NCBI RefSeq assembly: GCF_014905175.1
Contig: NC_057791.1
Location: 17,612,177 to 17,676,176, forward strand
Source of the DNA: Aphidius gifuensis
Taxonomy: Eukaryota; Arthropoda; Insecta; Hymenoptera; Braconidae
Direction: 5' to 3'
DNA length: 64,000 nt
The notes beneath the pieces were generated by a model. That model had not been told where the DNA came from, did no database searches, and saw only the letters and a list, made by a program, of their open reading frames with translations. Below are positions 52,202 to 63,892 of this stretch, piece after piece. Position 1 is the stretch's first letter, and the number at the start of each line of letters is the position of its first letter. The translations under genes and the position numbers were made by a program.

Positions 52202-55200
52202 GTGAGTACTGGCCATCAACAACACAAGGGTCACCTACACATTCAAATCACTGGAAACAATTTATCGCAGCATCCAGAGGTCAGCCACTGGATTTTGAAC
52301 TGACCAGTTATTATTTCTTGATTGTCATTCAAATTCATTTATATATTTTTTTTTTTTCTTTATTTATATAATTAATATTTTTTCTAATTTTTATTTATCA
52401 ATACTACATTTTTCTATTTCTTTTTTTTTCATTTTTTTAAATTCTTTTCTTTGACACATTACAATTATTATTTTTGTTCAAAATTGATTGATGGGTGGTG
52501 GTGATGGTAGTGGCTGAGATGGAGGTTATTCAAACCTGTATTTTTTATTTCAACTAAAAATTTTTTCTTGTGTATCTGAGAGTTGAAAGAAACGTCTTAA
52601 ATATTCTTTTGATATACAAGTGGAATTATTCAAATGAATGAAAGATGAATGATAAAATATATTATACATTTATATTATAACCACTCATTCTCAATGACAT
52701 TTATTTCAAGTAGCTATTTTTAAAGTCAAACGTAAATATTGATACTTTTTTTTTTCAAAACCTAATTGAAGGAATAGTTATTGATCTCAAATCAAGTGAG
52801 ACGAACTGGAGGGGAATTAAAAGAGGCTCTCGTCAAGTACAAGAATAAGAGGAAGGACTCAGCCATTAGGCTAATCAGCGTAGCATGCAATCTGCCCTCT
52901 GGTGTTTTTTTGTTTTTTCTTATTTTTATTTCTCGTATTCTTTTATTATATCAGTTAGATTCACCGGAAAAATCGGGACACTCAGGACATTTATTTGTCT
53001 GTTAAATAAAACTAATATACAACATTTAAAAAAATAAAGTATTTGATCCGACATGAGGTAATAGCTGCCTCAGGAAATCAGAGGGTTAACGAAAGAAAAA
53101 AAAAAATGAATTACCGATCTCTTAATCAAAATAAAATTTAAATAGCGCTTTGTGTTGAAAATCGAGCTGTACTCTTTTTATATAACCCAAACTCTATTTC
53201 GCTCGTTTCTAGAATAGATGGGGGTGACTGCATTTATTCAAGACTATTTTAAATACATATATACGTATATATATGAACCAGGTTCTTTGTCTTGCAAACG
53301 AGCAATCCATTTTGTCGTTCGTTTTCTACGGAAAATTCCCCTTTTTTTTTTATTTTTTTCTTTTCTCTCTCTCTTTGACTTTTATATATTTTCACCCCAA
53401 TAAAAAAATACGTCATCACCTTTTACCTCATCATCCCTAACCCGTGTGTTCTTCTTTATGATTTGCATTTTCACTTGAATCGCTTGAAATACTTCTAATT
53501 AGCCACCACTTTCTCAAGCTCCATTTATTTAACTACCAAGGACTTCTGCAATAAGTTGAATAAATAAAAAAAAAAATGTAGTTTTTTTATTTTTTATTTT
53601 ATTCAAATCAAAGTAATTTTTTTTATCAAAAAGAAATTTAAAATATATATATATATATGTATATCTGATTACATTGAATCATTAGTATTTTTACATCAAT
53701 AACTTTCCTTATTTATTTTTTCTTTTATATATATTTTCATGGAATTTTATTAATTCAATAAAATCTTTATTTTATTTCTTACAAATAAATGATCGAAAAC
53801 AATCACAACATTTGTAAGAAAAAAAAAACAAAATGAGAAATCAAAAGAGACAGATATAAATGCACCTTGTTTAACAAAAATAATAATAATTATTGTAAAT
53901 ATATGTATTTAAAATTATTATAAATACATATTTAAAAAAAATAAAAAAACATCTTGTTTCGGTGGATCTATTGACAGGGAGTTGGCTCATGGGCACTCCT
54001 TTCGAGACTGTGTACAATTACAAGGCAACTAGTTCCACTTGGCTAAGTCAGCTAAATAGCATGCCAAATGCAAATAACGAGGCAAAATCATACAGACATG
54101 TATACACATGCACTAAAACCAGATACATTTAAAACAGAATTGTAATGAAGGCGTGCCTATATTTTACCCTCAATCCATCTCCTTGACCATATTCAAGTTG
54201 AGTTCGTTAAAATAATTTGTGCATGTTGTGTGGTGCCTTATATGTTTCGTTGTCTAAGCAAATGATATGACTAATTGATTTTAATTTTATTGACATTTTT
54301 TTTTTCCTTTTTTCATCTTGTTTTGGTTCATTAAAAATATATTTATAAATCAAATACATTGATTATATATTCTACTACTTTATATAACATATTTAAATAC
54401 AAAAAAATTATTATTTTTTTTTTTTTTTGTCAATTAAAAATAAAAAATGCTCAATTGATAATGGATATTTCTGGTTATTGCAATTGAAAATGAAGCAAGT
54501 ATTGGTTAGCTTGTGTCATCGTGGGTTGGTTTTTGCACAGCGGGTATTCATTATCACTCTGGTAGGGAGTCTAATACACATGACACGTGCGTTTATCGAC
54601 TTGTTATAATCTATCTCTTTCTATCATTGTATATAAACCAGTGAAACAACAACCACACAAAACTTAATGCAATTATCGTGTATCAATATAATATATATTG
54701 TATTCATTTATTGAATTTATTCGTTTAACAACTGTAACTTTTTTTATAAACATTAATTCGTGACTTGTTGTTATCGTAAACTGTCATTATATCACTTTTA
54801 TACTGTGTGAATATATTTTGACACATGTTTAATGCTACAAAGAAATTGCTTAACTATCATTTCTTTTTTTTTTAAAAAAACGTCAATATTACGCGTATGT
54901 TTTTGCGTGATAAAATATTTGCTTAGTGCTAATACAATTATCGAATTCTCGAGGTTTAGAATTTATGGGTTGTTTTAAAAAAAAAATGATTTTGTATAGT
55001 GGGAAAATATTTCAGGGAGTGGAATAATACAATTTTCAAAGACATTATTATATTTATTTATTTTTAAATAATTTAAATATCTTTTTGAAATAATAGTTCG
55101 TTTTTTTCATTCAGTCTTTAATGATGCCAGTTGAATTATCTCATTTTAATGATATCAAGTTGAATAAAATGAATTTTATCATTGGTTAAATTTGTTGAAT

Positions 55201-57088
55201 TTTGACTTTTAGTTGCACTTGAGCTTGAACCGGATATCCTCTTATAAAGTTAGGTGTAAAAGGTACAAAAAAAAAAAAAATTGACGGTACATTCATTCAT
55301 CCGCAACTTATCGCTCGATTAGACTTGTTACCAACCTCACTTATCAGTCTTGTTCTTCTTGGATATATCCTCAAACTTTACTAGCTATCTCTATATCGAC
55401 TAGGAAATATATTTCTCCCTAATTCTAACCACCATTAAAGCTTTCTCATTTTACCTTTATCCTACTCAAATAAAAAAAAAAAAGCTCAACAATTGGATTG
55501 AATAAAGCAAAGGTAAAAAAAAAATAGTAAATCAAGCGCAAGTTGGAATTTCGCAGTTGTCGACAATAATACGACGGTGTAGAAAAAAGTTCAAGTGAGT
55601 AAAGTGAACTGCAAAAACTACCGATATATATATATATATATAGGATTGAGCTTTATACATATATTTTTTTTGCCAGTCTTTACAAAAAATAAAGAGAGAG
55701 AAAAAAAAGGGCTTGTTCAAGAATATACAGATATATATAAGGGAAATAAAAGAGTAATTTTCCGGGTGGTGAAACGCCAATAATGGGGTTGCAGAATGCC
55801 GAGTCGACTGGAAAGTGATTAAGCACACATGACAGATTTTTGTGGACCTTGCCAGGATATTACGTATCCCACTATTTCAATTTTTTTTTTTCTTTTATTA
55901 TCTGTACTTATATATAAATCTTAATTTGTCTTGTTCATTTGCAGTCTGTTTGATATACAAATAGATTTTTAAAAAATTAATAATACCAAAAGAAAGTATA
56001 ATCAATTGATAAATCAATAAATTAATTAGATTTTTTTTTTTTTTTCTTGTGGTTGTTACAATGAAAAGTTTGTTCATTGGTTTCTTTGGGGGTTGTTTTT
56101 TTTTTTTCAATAAAATATTAGCATCATCAGTATTTTAAGGCTTACCCATATTATATATCCTTGAGGAGATTTTCAACCCCCTTGATATACTCGTTAGGTC
56201 TTTACGATGCCAATTATGTGACTCGCCAAAGGCACACACGCACGTTATTTCAACAATTTCGTTTATCAAAATTCTGTCTGTTATATCAATGCTAGTTGTA
56301 CACCCCTTTGACACGTAATACGCAACACCCTATACTCTACACTTTAACAGTTGAATATTTATACCCCTCTATTCTATGAATATATATATAATATATCTTG
56401 TTTCTATAATAAACGTGTGGCTTTCACCATTATATCTGTCTCAAACTCACAAATTTATATAAATCCCTACTCTTGTTCTCTTCCCAGAAAATTTCACCAA
56501 TGTTATATGGTTTCAAAGGATAATTATCATATAACTTTTTTAATTTTTTTTTTCCATTTTTGTCTAATTAAATATTATTCATTGAATTTTTTTATATATT
56601 TAAACAGTTTAATTTAAATATGATTTTAAGATATTTTAATTTTAAATAAATAGTATATTTTATTTGTGAATTTTCAAAGTCCAGTTAACTGTATTTATTT
56701 AGTTAACCAAGCAAACCAATTTCCATGTGAAATATTTAGTTAACTTAAAATTTGATCTGATAAAAATTTCTTTGATCCTCGTTGCAATAATATTTGATCA
56801 GACGTTTTTCTTTTTTTTTTCTTTTCAAATAAAAACTCACTTTTTTCACTTGGAAAATAGTAAAAAAAATTGAATATTAAAATTAAAGAAATTACTTTGA
56901 CGTTAACTTTACTTTATTTAAAGAAAAAACATTTTCTTTTTTTTTTTTTTTTTTAATGAGAGAAAATTATGAAATTGAGTGTTTGTAATTTTTAATTATT
57001 ATTAAAATTATTTAGTTTATTGTTTGAATAGTTGAAATAACATAATTTATTTATTTTTAATTATTTTGTTTTATTTTATTTTTTGCAG
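52202..57088 (+). other. pan: pan intron, 4.9 kb
   Basis: Bounded by GTGAGT and TTTTGCAG. It contains AT-rich DNA, homopolymers and (AT)n runs, with no recognised gene or RNA. One TCF-like CTTTGATC lies at 56770-56777. Confidence 0.8.
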
Positions 57089-57176
57089 GTTTAACGAGGC
57101 CTTCAATGTACCCCTTTCCAACGGGACAGTATCCTTATCCAATTTTGAGTCCGGAATCAATGCAAGTTGGATCCTG
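57089..57176 (+). CDS. pan: pangolin/TCF exon: central region
   Basis: An 88-bp exon between TTTTGCAG and GTAAGT. It enters in phase 1 (completing Gly) and leaves in phase 2. It encodes GLTRPSMYPFPTGQYPYPIL followed by SPESMQVGS and the first two bases of a Trp codon. The Pro/Tyr-rich YPFPTGQYPYP stretch is equivalent to the PPHPxxxSPYYPLSPG region of vertebrate TCF proteins, a flexible linker that contributes to co-repressor contacts. Splice sites are strong on both sides. Confidence 0.93.
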
Positions 57177-57850
57177 GTAAGTAAATAAATCATATTAATA
57201 AAATATTAGATAACAAATTTATTGGAAAAAAATAAAACCAAAGTAAATGAAAATTAATCAAACAATAAATGTGTATACATTGTCCCCAAGTATATGGTCA
57301 GTCAGTCGTTGGATTAGCCACTTACTTACGGTCTATTAGGTCAAGTATACCCTATCATCTTCGTGTAGATTCACTTAGAAAATCCGGTTTCTTTTCTATT
57401 TTTTTTTTTTTTTTCCTGTTGTATGTTCTTTTTATTTGCTTTCTGCCTAAACCAACCCCAAATCTGGATTTTCCTCGGATGATTTGTTAAGGTCTTCTTC
57501 CCTCAATTAGAAAAATAAAAAATAAAAAATAACTCACACTATCTTCTTCTGTGGTCCACCAGTAAAAAATTATTCCAAACAAAATTACAACAAAAAAATA
57601 ACAAGGAATGAAATGAAAAAAATATAAAAAGCAAACTGAAAGTAGAAATGGAATTTACCAAGATTGCGCAATTACCAAAAAACCACAATGGGTTGTATGG
57701 GTTTCAAAATGACTTTGGTCCTATATATATTTTTTGTTTTTTATTAATTTTTTTTTAACATATACTGTGGTTTTAATAAATGAAAAAAAACAACAGAGGT
57801 TTCATCAAAAAATATTTCAAAAAATAAATAAATAAATTTAAAAATTACAG
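57177..57850 (+). other. pan: pan intron, 674 bp
   Basis: Starts GTAAGT and ends ATTACAG. AT-rich; the small open frame inside (57269-57490) becomes low complexity and is not a gene. Confidence 0.85.
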
Positions 57851-57946
57851 GCACGCACCAAGTATGTATTCAATTCCATCAGCAGGTGCTGGTTTCAGAA
57901 GTCCATATCCCACAAGTTTACCCATCACAGGCACCAGTTTACCAAG
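57851..57946 (+). CDS. pan: pangolin/TCF exon: central region
   Basis: A 96-bp exon between ATTACAG and GTAAAT, phase 2 in and phase 2 out. With the preceding TG it completes Trp, then reads HAPSMYSIPSAGAGFRSPYP followed by TSLPITGTSLP. It corresponds to the MYSLPPGGFRHPYPAL segment conserved in vertebrate TCF/LEF. It lies 93 bases from the next exon, so the two are probably constitutively spliced together. Confidence 0.93.
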
Positions 57947-58039
57947 GTAAATAAAAATTTTATAATTAAAATAAAATAATGATAATCAAATTTTAATAAT
58001 AATAAATTTAATGAAAAATTAAAAAATTTATTATTTCAG

Positions 58040-58177
58040 TGAATTGTATCGGTTTTCACCGACGGGTCTAATGCCACCTCATCCAGGTCTCAGTCCGCAT
58101 GCACATGCACTTGCATCACACGCACTTGTATCATCAGCACCAAAAGTGGATCATTCTAGCCTAGATCATAATCACAG
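58040..58177 (+). CDS. pan: pangolin/TCF exon: His/Ala-rich central region
   Basis: A 138-bp exon between ATTTCAG and GTAATT, phase 2 in and phase 2 out. It encodes SELYRFSPTGLMPPHPGLSP, then a His/Ala repeat region, then APKVDHSSLDHNHR (the final Arg codon is split). It matches the SRFSPHMVPPPHHxxH segment of TCF proteins. The next exon in the canonical transcript is 3.3 kb away, and that intron holds an alternative first exon. Confidence 0.93.
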
Positions 58178-60809
58178 GTAATTAAATAAATTTAATATTC
58201 AATTTAATACTAATTTTAATAAGCATTAAATCAATTATATGAATAAAATACCATTAAATATTATTCATATCATAATTTTTTTGCTTTTTTTTTTTTTATA
58301 AAAAATAATAAAATTATAATTTAATACAATAAAGAAAAAATATAATGCTAAAAAATCACTCATGAATAATTAAATGCAGAAAATACTTGGAAATTAAACG
58401 TAAGAAAAGATAAAAAATATAAAAAAAATTATAATAAATAAATATAATCAGAGTTGTTTGATTTACGCTTGGCTACCCAGTGCCAATTAGCTGCTTGATC
58501 CAACAAAACAAGATATACATAGTTGATAAAAAAAAATAAAATAAAAACTTAACAAACATAAAAATAAAGAAAGGTAAAAAAAAAAAAAAAAACGTAATGA
58601 TAAATCAACACACCGATAAATAATTATCAAATGAAAATAAAGAATTTTTGATGATCATCAATTGCATGATTTAAAGCTCTGTTGATAAAGACCAATTTTA
58701 AATCCACCAACTGATAAAGAAGTATTCAGTTACAAGAAATAATAATAATAAAAGAAAATAATATATAAAAAAATAAATGATCAAAAGGGGATGATAATAT
58801 TTCAATGGTTTCGTACAATTTCCGTAGGGGGTAGCACCAATCTGTGGCTAAATTCAACCCCTAAATTTAACAGAATTTTGTATCAACAGAGTGAATATAT
58901 GTGTATGCATTATATAATAATAATGTTTATGAAAAAAAATATAAAATAAAGATATATGTATAAAAATGAGGGATGAAAGAGAAAAGCTGCTGGATGAGAA
59001 ACACTTATCGAATTGCCGAGTCACGTAGCGTCTGCGCTCTCTGTTTGCTTCATGTATTGATCATTACCCTCTTAACAGATTTCTAATTTGCATTGCCACT
59101 TGACAATGTCTATCTCACCCGGAAATAACCCTCACCATTTCAACAACCACCCCTCTTTCATCATAATTTTTTGTTCATTGACTAAATTTAAATAAGAAAT
59201 AATAAATTTATTTCAATAAAACTTTAAGGAAAATATACATCATGGACCAAATGAAATATAATACTCGTTCAAGTATGATATTTATTCCAAGGGATGAATA
59301 TAACACAACATGATAAATATGAAAGATATAAAAAATATATTTTTAAAATATTATTCGCCATTATGATGACTGTCGAATTGAAATAGAGGGGAGAAGAGCA
59401 TTACAATGTAGTTCGCATCCATAACGCGCAGTAACGTTTGTAGATTCGCGAAAGAAAGAACAAAAATTTGTTATTTTTTTTTATTTTTTTCTGTGTACAC
59501 ATAGAAAATTGTTGTTACACAAGACAAAAACACGCGCCCGCGCATCATCATTGTACTTGAACTTTTAATATTATTATCATTATTTTATTTAATAAAAATA
59601 TATTACTATGAAAATCAAATAATAAAAAATATTAGATTATAAAAATGATCATAATAATATTGTAAACAAAATTTGATGTAATATTAATATCAATAAATTG
59701 AGACTATATTAGGAAATAGAAAAAGAAAATAGTTTATGGTGATAATCCAAAGCACGTGATGATGGGGAAAAATAAATATATGTATAATTGAAATATACTG
59801 GATGTAGTGACAATGAAAGTGGATGGTGATAAGTTGGATTTGATGTAGTGTATATTTGGTCACAGTGTCATCCCTAATAATAATTTTGTGTGACGATTGC
59901 AGCGCCATCCAAGCCCGCCAAAATAAAAAATAATAAAAATGTAAAACAAAAAAAAAAAAAAACATGCAATTTTCACGATTCGTGGTTGGTTGTCTCTGTC
60001 AGGATCACTTGATTCACAATAATTCTTTCTTTCTCTTCATCTCTGCTGTACCCAATGGGAATTATACATTGGTAGGGCAATGCGAAATGTAGTTGTAGAG
60101 CCATGAATTGCAATGATGGCCCGTGCAACCCACTATCCTCCTTCATCCCCCCAACCAACGGATAATCAATCGTAACACCGCCTGGTGATTCCGCGCTTCA
60201 GGACGTTTTACCCACAAAAGAGTGACTCTCCTCTTCAGGCCCAATCATAAATTTTTTGACCATTATAATTCATCAAATAATAATAATACATAAATAATTT
60301 ATTTTATTAAAATTTATTTAAACAATGAAATATATTATCAAATAAATTATATATTTATTATATATTTATAATTTTTATTATTGTCTTATGGTGCTTTGTA
60401 ATATTTTAAAAAATATATATGGCGGTGGATCCATTAAAATTAGTGCAAGAGGTGGGATAGAACACTTGATAAAAAACTATAAATTATAAATTATTATTAA
60501 TAAAGAGCTTCATTAAAATTGTGATATTAAAATTAGTCAATATATAAAATTTCTAGTGATGTATTATTATTTATTATATTTATTTAATTTTTTTATTAAT
60601 TTTAAATTATTGTGATGAACAAAAGAATAATTTTTTGAGCTGTGAATATTATTGTTATTATTTAGTTATATAATAATTTTTTTTTTATTGAAAATAATTT
60701 GATGATTGACAATTTTGGTTATTTAAAAAGAAAAGGAAAAAAAAAGTGACAACGGAGATATTTGTTATTCTGTTGCCATATAAATTTGAAGATTGGACAC
60801 CAAGTGGCG
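58178..60809 (+). other. pan: pan intron, part upstream of the alternative first exon
   Basis: 2.6 kb of AT-rich sequence with no recognised coding region. It must hold the promoter and 5' UTR of the alternative exon at 60810 if that exon is a true first exon. I see no clear TATA box or initiator that could be told apart from background. The antisense frames at 59690-59965 and 59973-60158 are not recognisable. Confidence 0.6.
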
Positions 60810-61369
60810 ATGGAGTCCGAGTGTTTGGAGCCACTAAATTTGGTTATTAAAAAAGATAATAATAGTGATAATAATGATGATGATAAAGAATCAGATAAAA
60901 GTAGTGTATCATCAATGAATAAATCAATTGATGATAAAATTGATACAGTATTACCAAAAATGACAATATTACAAGATAATACAAGTAAACCAAATAATGA
61001 TAATAATACAACACAATTAAATGATCAAAAATTAATAAATGCATTACATATGAGTAATTTAATGCAAATGTCAAATATGACATTACCAAATGATGTTAAC
61101 ACATCATCATCGTCATATGGATCACAATATTATTTTATGCAATTATTAGCAATGGTTGAAGCACAACAATTAATGTCACAACAAATGAATTGGTCATTGC
61201 CACAACAACTTATTAGAAATCCATTAAGATTGCCACAGCCATATTTTGATAGTACAACAACAAATATTACTGAACAATTAACAAACAGTCAAAGTTCAAC
61301 TACTCCATATTCATTACCAAATATTAAATGTGATATCATCAATGATTCTAAACAATCAAATTCTAAACG
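60810..61369 (+). CDS. pan: Alternative first exon of pan: short HMG-only TCF isoform
   Basis: ATG at 60810 (context GCGATGG) opens a 205-codon frame ending at a stop at 61425-61427. It starts MESECLEPLNLVIKKDNN and then becomes Asn/Asp/Ser-rich. Residues ~90-165 contain a non-repetitive core (LMQMSNM, YFMQLLAMVEAQQLMSQQMN, LRLPQPYFD). PLNLVIK resembles the CtBP-binding PxDLSxK motif; Hairless uses PLNLS and vertebrate TCFs use PLSLVTK. A donor at CG|GTATTA (intron from 61370) is in the phase needed for the pan acceptor at 61501, recreates the same Arg codon and removes the low-complexity end. The intron would be 132 bases. The product, about 319 residues with the short C-terminus, would have the HMG box but no beta-catenin-binding or central region. 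The weak donor is the main doubt; without splicing it is a 205-residue orphan. Confidence 0.65.
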
Positions 61370-61501
61370 GTATTATTATTATGTGAAAAAAAATAATAAT
61401 GAAAATAAGAAACTTTTTGAAATTTAAGATGACATTTTATTTTTGTTTTTTATGAATATATATGTCTTGATAATTAATTTTTGTTTCTTTTATTTTTCAA
61501 G

Positions 61502-61584
61502 GTCTTCGATAGATCAAAAAAATTCATCTTCATTATCATCAGACAACACAAAAACTCAAGACACTGGACAACAAAATAATCAAG
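61502..61584 (+). CDS. pan: pangolin/TCF exon: linker before HMG box
   Basis: An 83-bp exon between TTTTTCAAG and GTATTT, phase 2 in and phase 1 out. It encodes a Ser/Gln/Asn-rich linker: SSIDQKNSSSLSSDNTKTQ and TGQQNNQ. It accepts splicing in frame from the canonical exon ending at 58177 or from the alternative first exon ending at 61369. In both cases the split codon gives Arg. Confidence 0.88.
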
Positions 61585-61718
61585 GTATTTTTATTGTTTT
61601 TAATTGATTTTTGATGTGAAAAATTTTAATGATTTTATAAATTTTAAATTAATATTTTTATAGAAATAATATTTATTTATCTATGTATGATTTATTAATA
61701 AATAATTTTTTTAAACAG

Positions 61719-61849
61719 ACAAAAAGAAACCCCACATAAAGAAGCCTTTAAATGCATTTATGCTGTATATGAAGGAAATGAGAGCGAAAGTCGTGGCAGA
61801 GTGTACCTTAAAAGAGAGTGCCGCTATAAACCAAATTCTGGGGAGGCGG
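61719..61849 (+). CDS. pan: pangolin/TCF exon: first half of HMG box
   Basis: A 131-bp exon between TTAAACAG and GTGAGT, phase 1 in and phase 0 out. It encodes [20 protein letters not shown] then [24 protein letters not shown]. This is a near-perfect match to helices 1 and 2 of the TCF/LEF HMG box, which binds the minor groove of CTTTGAT sites and bends [23 protein letters not shown] distinguishes TCF from SOX proteins, which have RxxRPMNAFMVW here. Confidence 0.98.
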
Positions 61850-62969
61850 GTGAGTTATTTAATTGATTAATTATATTTTCAATATATATACATTCAATTA
61901 ATTTATATTATTATATAATAATTTTCGCATTACACATATATTAATAATATATCAATATGAAAATACAAATACAAGATTTTAATACATTTTTTTAATAAAA
62001 AAAAAATTTTTAAAAATTCGATAATTAATAATAATGCGAAAATTATTCATTTGAAGGAATCAAGATTAAAATAGAAATCATTTTATCTATTTCGAGTTTA
62101 AACAATTAAATGCACTATACAATAATTAATTTTTTTTTTTTTTTTTCAATTTTTTTTGTATTTGTTTTGGAAATGAAAAAACAATTATTCGTATTTTTTT
62201 TGTATTTGTTTTTTTTTTTTTTTTTTTTTAATAATAAATGAAGATAGACTTTTTTTATAATGCATTAATTCTATAAAGCCATTCTGTTGCAATTTTAATT
62301 ACTCGAGACTAGAAATTCTATTACTAACAATAATTAATTAATTAATTTTTCATTAACAAAAATATTTATTTATTTAATATTGAAAAATCTTGACTCCTCG
62401 AGATACACTATTAAATTAATAGACTCAAATTTTAAAAAAGTAATAAAATTTACAATTTAAAATAAAAATAAAATTGCATGTTTCTAACGCTTGTGAGTAA
62501 AGTCTACGCTTCACTATAATTATTAACAAAAAAAAAAAAAAAAACAATTGTAGAAAAACTATTTACATACTTCAGTGCAAAATATTAAAATAAAAAAAAT
62601 AATATACAGAACACTGTAGGTGGGATCGATTGAATCCGTGAGGAGTAAAAAAGTTAATAGGATGGTTTAAAAAATCATCGTTAATAGATAGGAAAGATCG
62701 GGTTAGAAAGTATATATGGGTATTTAAAAAAAAGGTCATGCAGGTGCATTATTGCACAGTGAGTGTTTTAATAATTAAAATAAGACAATTTTTTTTTAAT
62801 ATAAGATTTGAAAATAAAAATTGCAAACGGTGCACGAAAACAAGATTCATTGAGACTTTGATAAGGAGGCAGAATAAGATTTTTTTTTTTTAAATTAGAC
62901 ATTAGATTATATAAAAAAAAAAAAAAAAAAAACAAAAAATTGAACGTTTTGGGGCATATGTCCACGCAG
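61850..62969 (+). other. pan: pan intron splitting the HMG box, 1.1 kb
   Basis: Starts GTGAGT and ends CCACGCAG. The final acceptor has a poor pyrimidine tract (GGGGCATATGTCCACGCAG), although a T-rich run lies about 75 bases upstream. AT-rich, with homopolymers and no gene. Confidence 0.85.
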
Positions 62970-63155
62970 TGGCATTCGCTAAGCCGAGAGGAGCAGGCGC
63001 GGTATTATGAGGCGGCGAGACAGGAGCGCCATCTTCATCAACAACGCTACCCCGGCTGGAGTGCCAGGGATAACTATGGATATGGCAGCAAGAAGAAGAA
63101 GAGGAAGAAAGAACGATCCACTGATCCCACCGGAGGTACCACTTTCCAGTGCTAG
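62970..63155 (+). CDS. pan: pangolin/TCF exon: second half of HMG box, NLS and short C-terminus
   Basis: Starts in phase 0 after CCACGCAG. It encodes WHSLSREEQARYYEAARQER, HLHQQRYPGWSARDNYGYG, the basic tail SKKKKRKKERSTDPTGG (nuclear localisation and DNA contact), then TTFQC and a TAG stop at 63153-63155. Helix 3 and the basic tail match TCF/LEF. The exon may be used two ways. It could be a terminal exon giving a short C-terminus. Or it could splice from GGAG|GTACCA (exon end 63135, phase 1) to a C-clamp exon beyond the window. A weaker in-frame donor CA|GTGCTA (exon end 63148) would join the small exon at 63807. Confidence 0.93.
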   Translation, partial: WHSLSREEQARYYEAARQERHLHQQRYPGWSARDNYGYGSKKKKRKKERSTDPTGGTTFQC

Positions 63156-63806
63156 AACAGCAGGCTCCCCCCTATTAAATTTTTTTATCATAAATAAATT
63201 AGTTACCTATATTGGTTTTTTAAAAAAAATCTAAACAACAAAATTGAAACGATCAAAGTCTCTATGCGTTTATTAATTAATTATTAACTAATTTATTTTT
63301 TATTATTTTTTATTTAATATATACTAGATTTTATTTATTTATTTTTATTATTTAATCATTAAAAATATATATATATATATACAAAACTTTATATATTTTT
63401 TTATATTTTATTTTTATTTGTTTATTTTATTTTTTTTAAAATTATTAATTAATTTTCTTTGCTTTCCTTAAACTTACTTGTCTTGAATTTTTTTTTTTTT
63501 TTTTTTTTCTTTTCAATTTGAAGGGAAAAAAAAAATAATAAAAGCGGATTAATTTTTTTTTCGGATAAAAATTGGATTGTCTGTGGGAAAATGTGGAATG
63601 TGGGCAAGTAAACGGTATTTCAAAAAAAAAAAAAGAAAATTATAAAAAAGTAGAAAAAAAGCTCAAAAAAAAAACCCGCGTTATGCAATGATTGTCTGGC
63701 CAAATCCCTGAAGCGGTGTAATTTTGAAAAAAAAAAATTTAATCTGATTTAATTTATTTGACTATTTAAATGATAATTATAAAAAAAATTGATAAATTTC
63801 ATACAG
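63156..63806 (+). other. pan: pan 3' region or intron
   Basis: AT-rich sequence with long T and A runs between the HMG exon and the possible small exon. It is a 3' UTR if the short form ending at 63155 is used, otherwise an intron. A GATCAAAG TCF-type site lies at 63251-63258. No other gene is seen. Confidence 0.5.
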
Positions 63807-63852
63807 GATGTCTGGTAGTACAATCGGTGCAAGTCCAAGTCCACCACCCTAA
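63807..63852 (+). CDS. pan: Possible small C-terminal exon of pan
   Basis: An acceptor-like TTTCATACAG ends at 63806. The next bases read, in the ATG frame, MSGSTIGASPSPPP then TAA at 63850-63852. To be in this frame the upstream exon must end in phase 2, which fits only the weak donor at 63148. From the stronger phase-1 donor at 63135 it reads a different frame (GCLVVQSVQ...) that runs into an AT-rich repeat. The Ser/Pro ending looks plausible as a short TCF tail, but the support is only motif-level. Confidence 0.25.
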
Positions 63853-63854
63853 CA

Positions 63855-63892
63855 AAATAATAATAATAATAATAATAGTAATAATAGTAATA
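63855..63892. repeat. (ATA)n microsatellite
   Basis: Tandem AAT units with two AGT interruptions, directly after the possible small exon. Confidence 0.85.

Noticed and set aside
60847..61089. 80-codon minus-strand frame
   Set aside because: Shadow of the Asn/Asp-rich alternative pan exon; Tyr/Leu-rich product of the complementary repeats.
61719..63135. SOX-family identity (considered because PLNL motifs occur in SoxD)
   Set aside because: The HMG box has the TCF signature [20 protein letters not shown] and the PGWSARDNYG basic tail, not the SOX RPMNAFMVW core.
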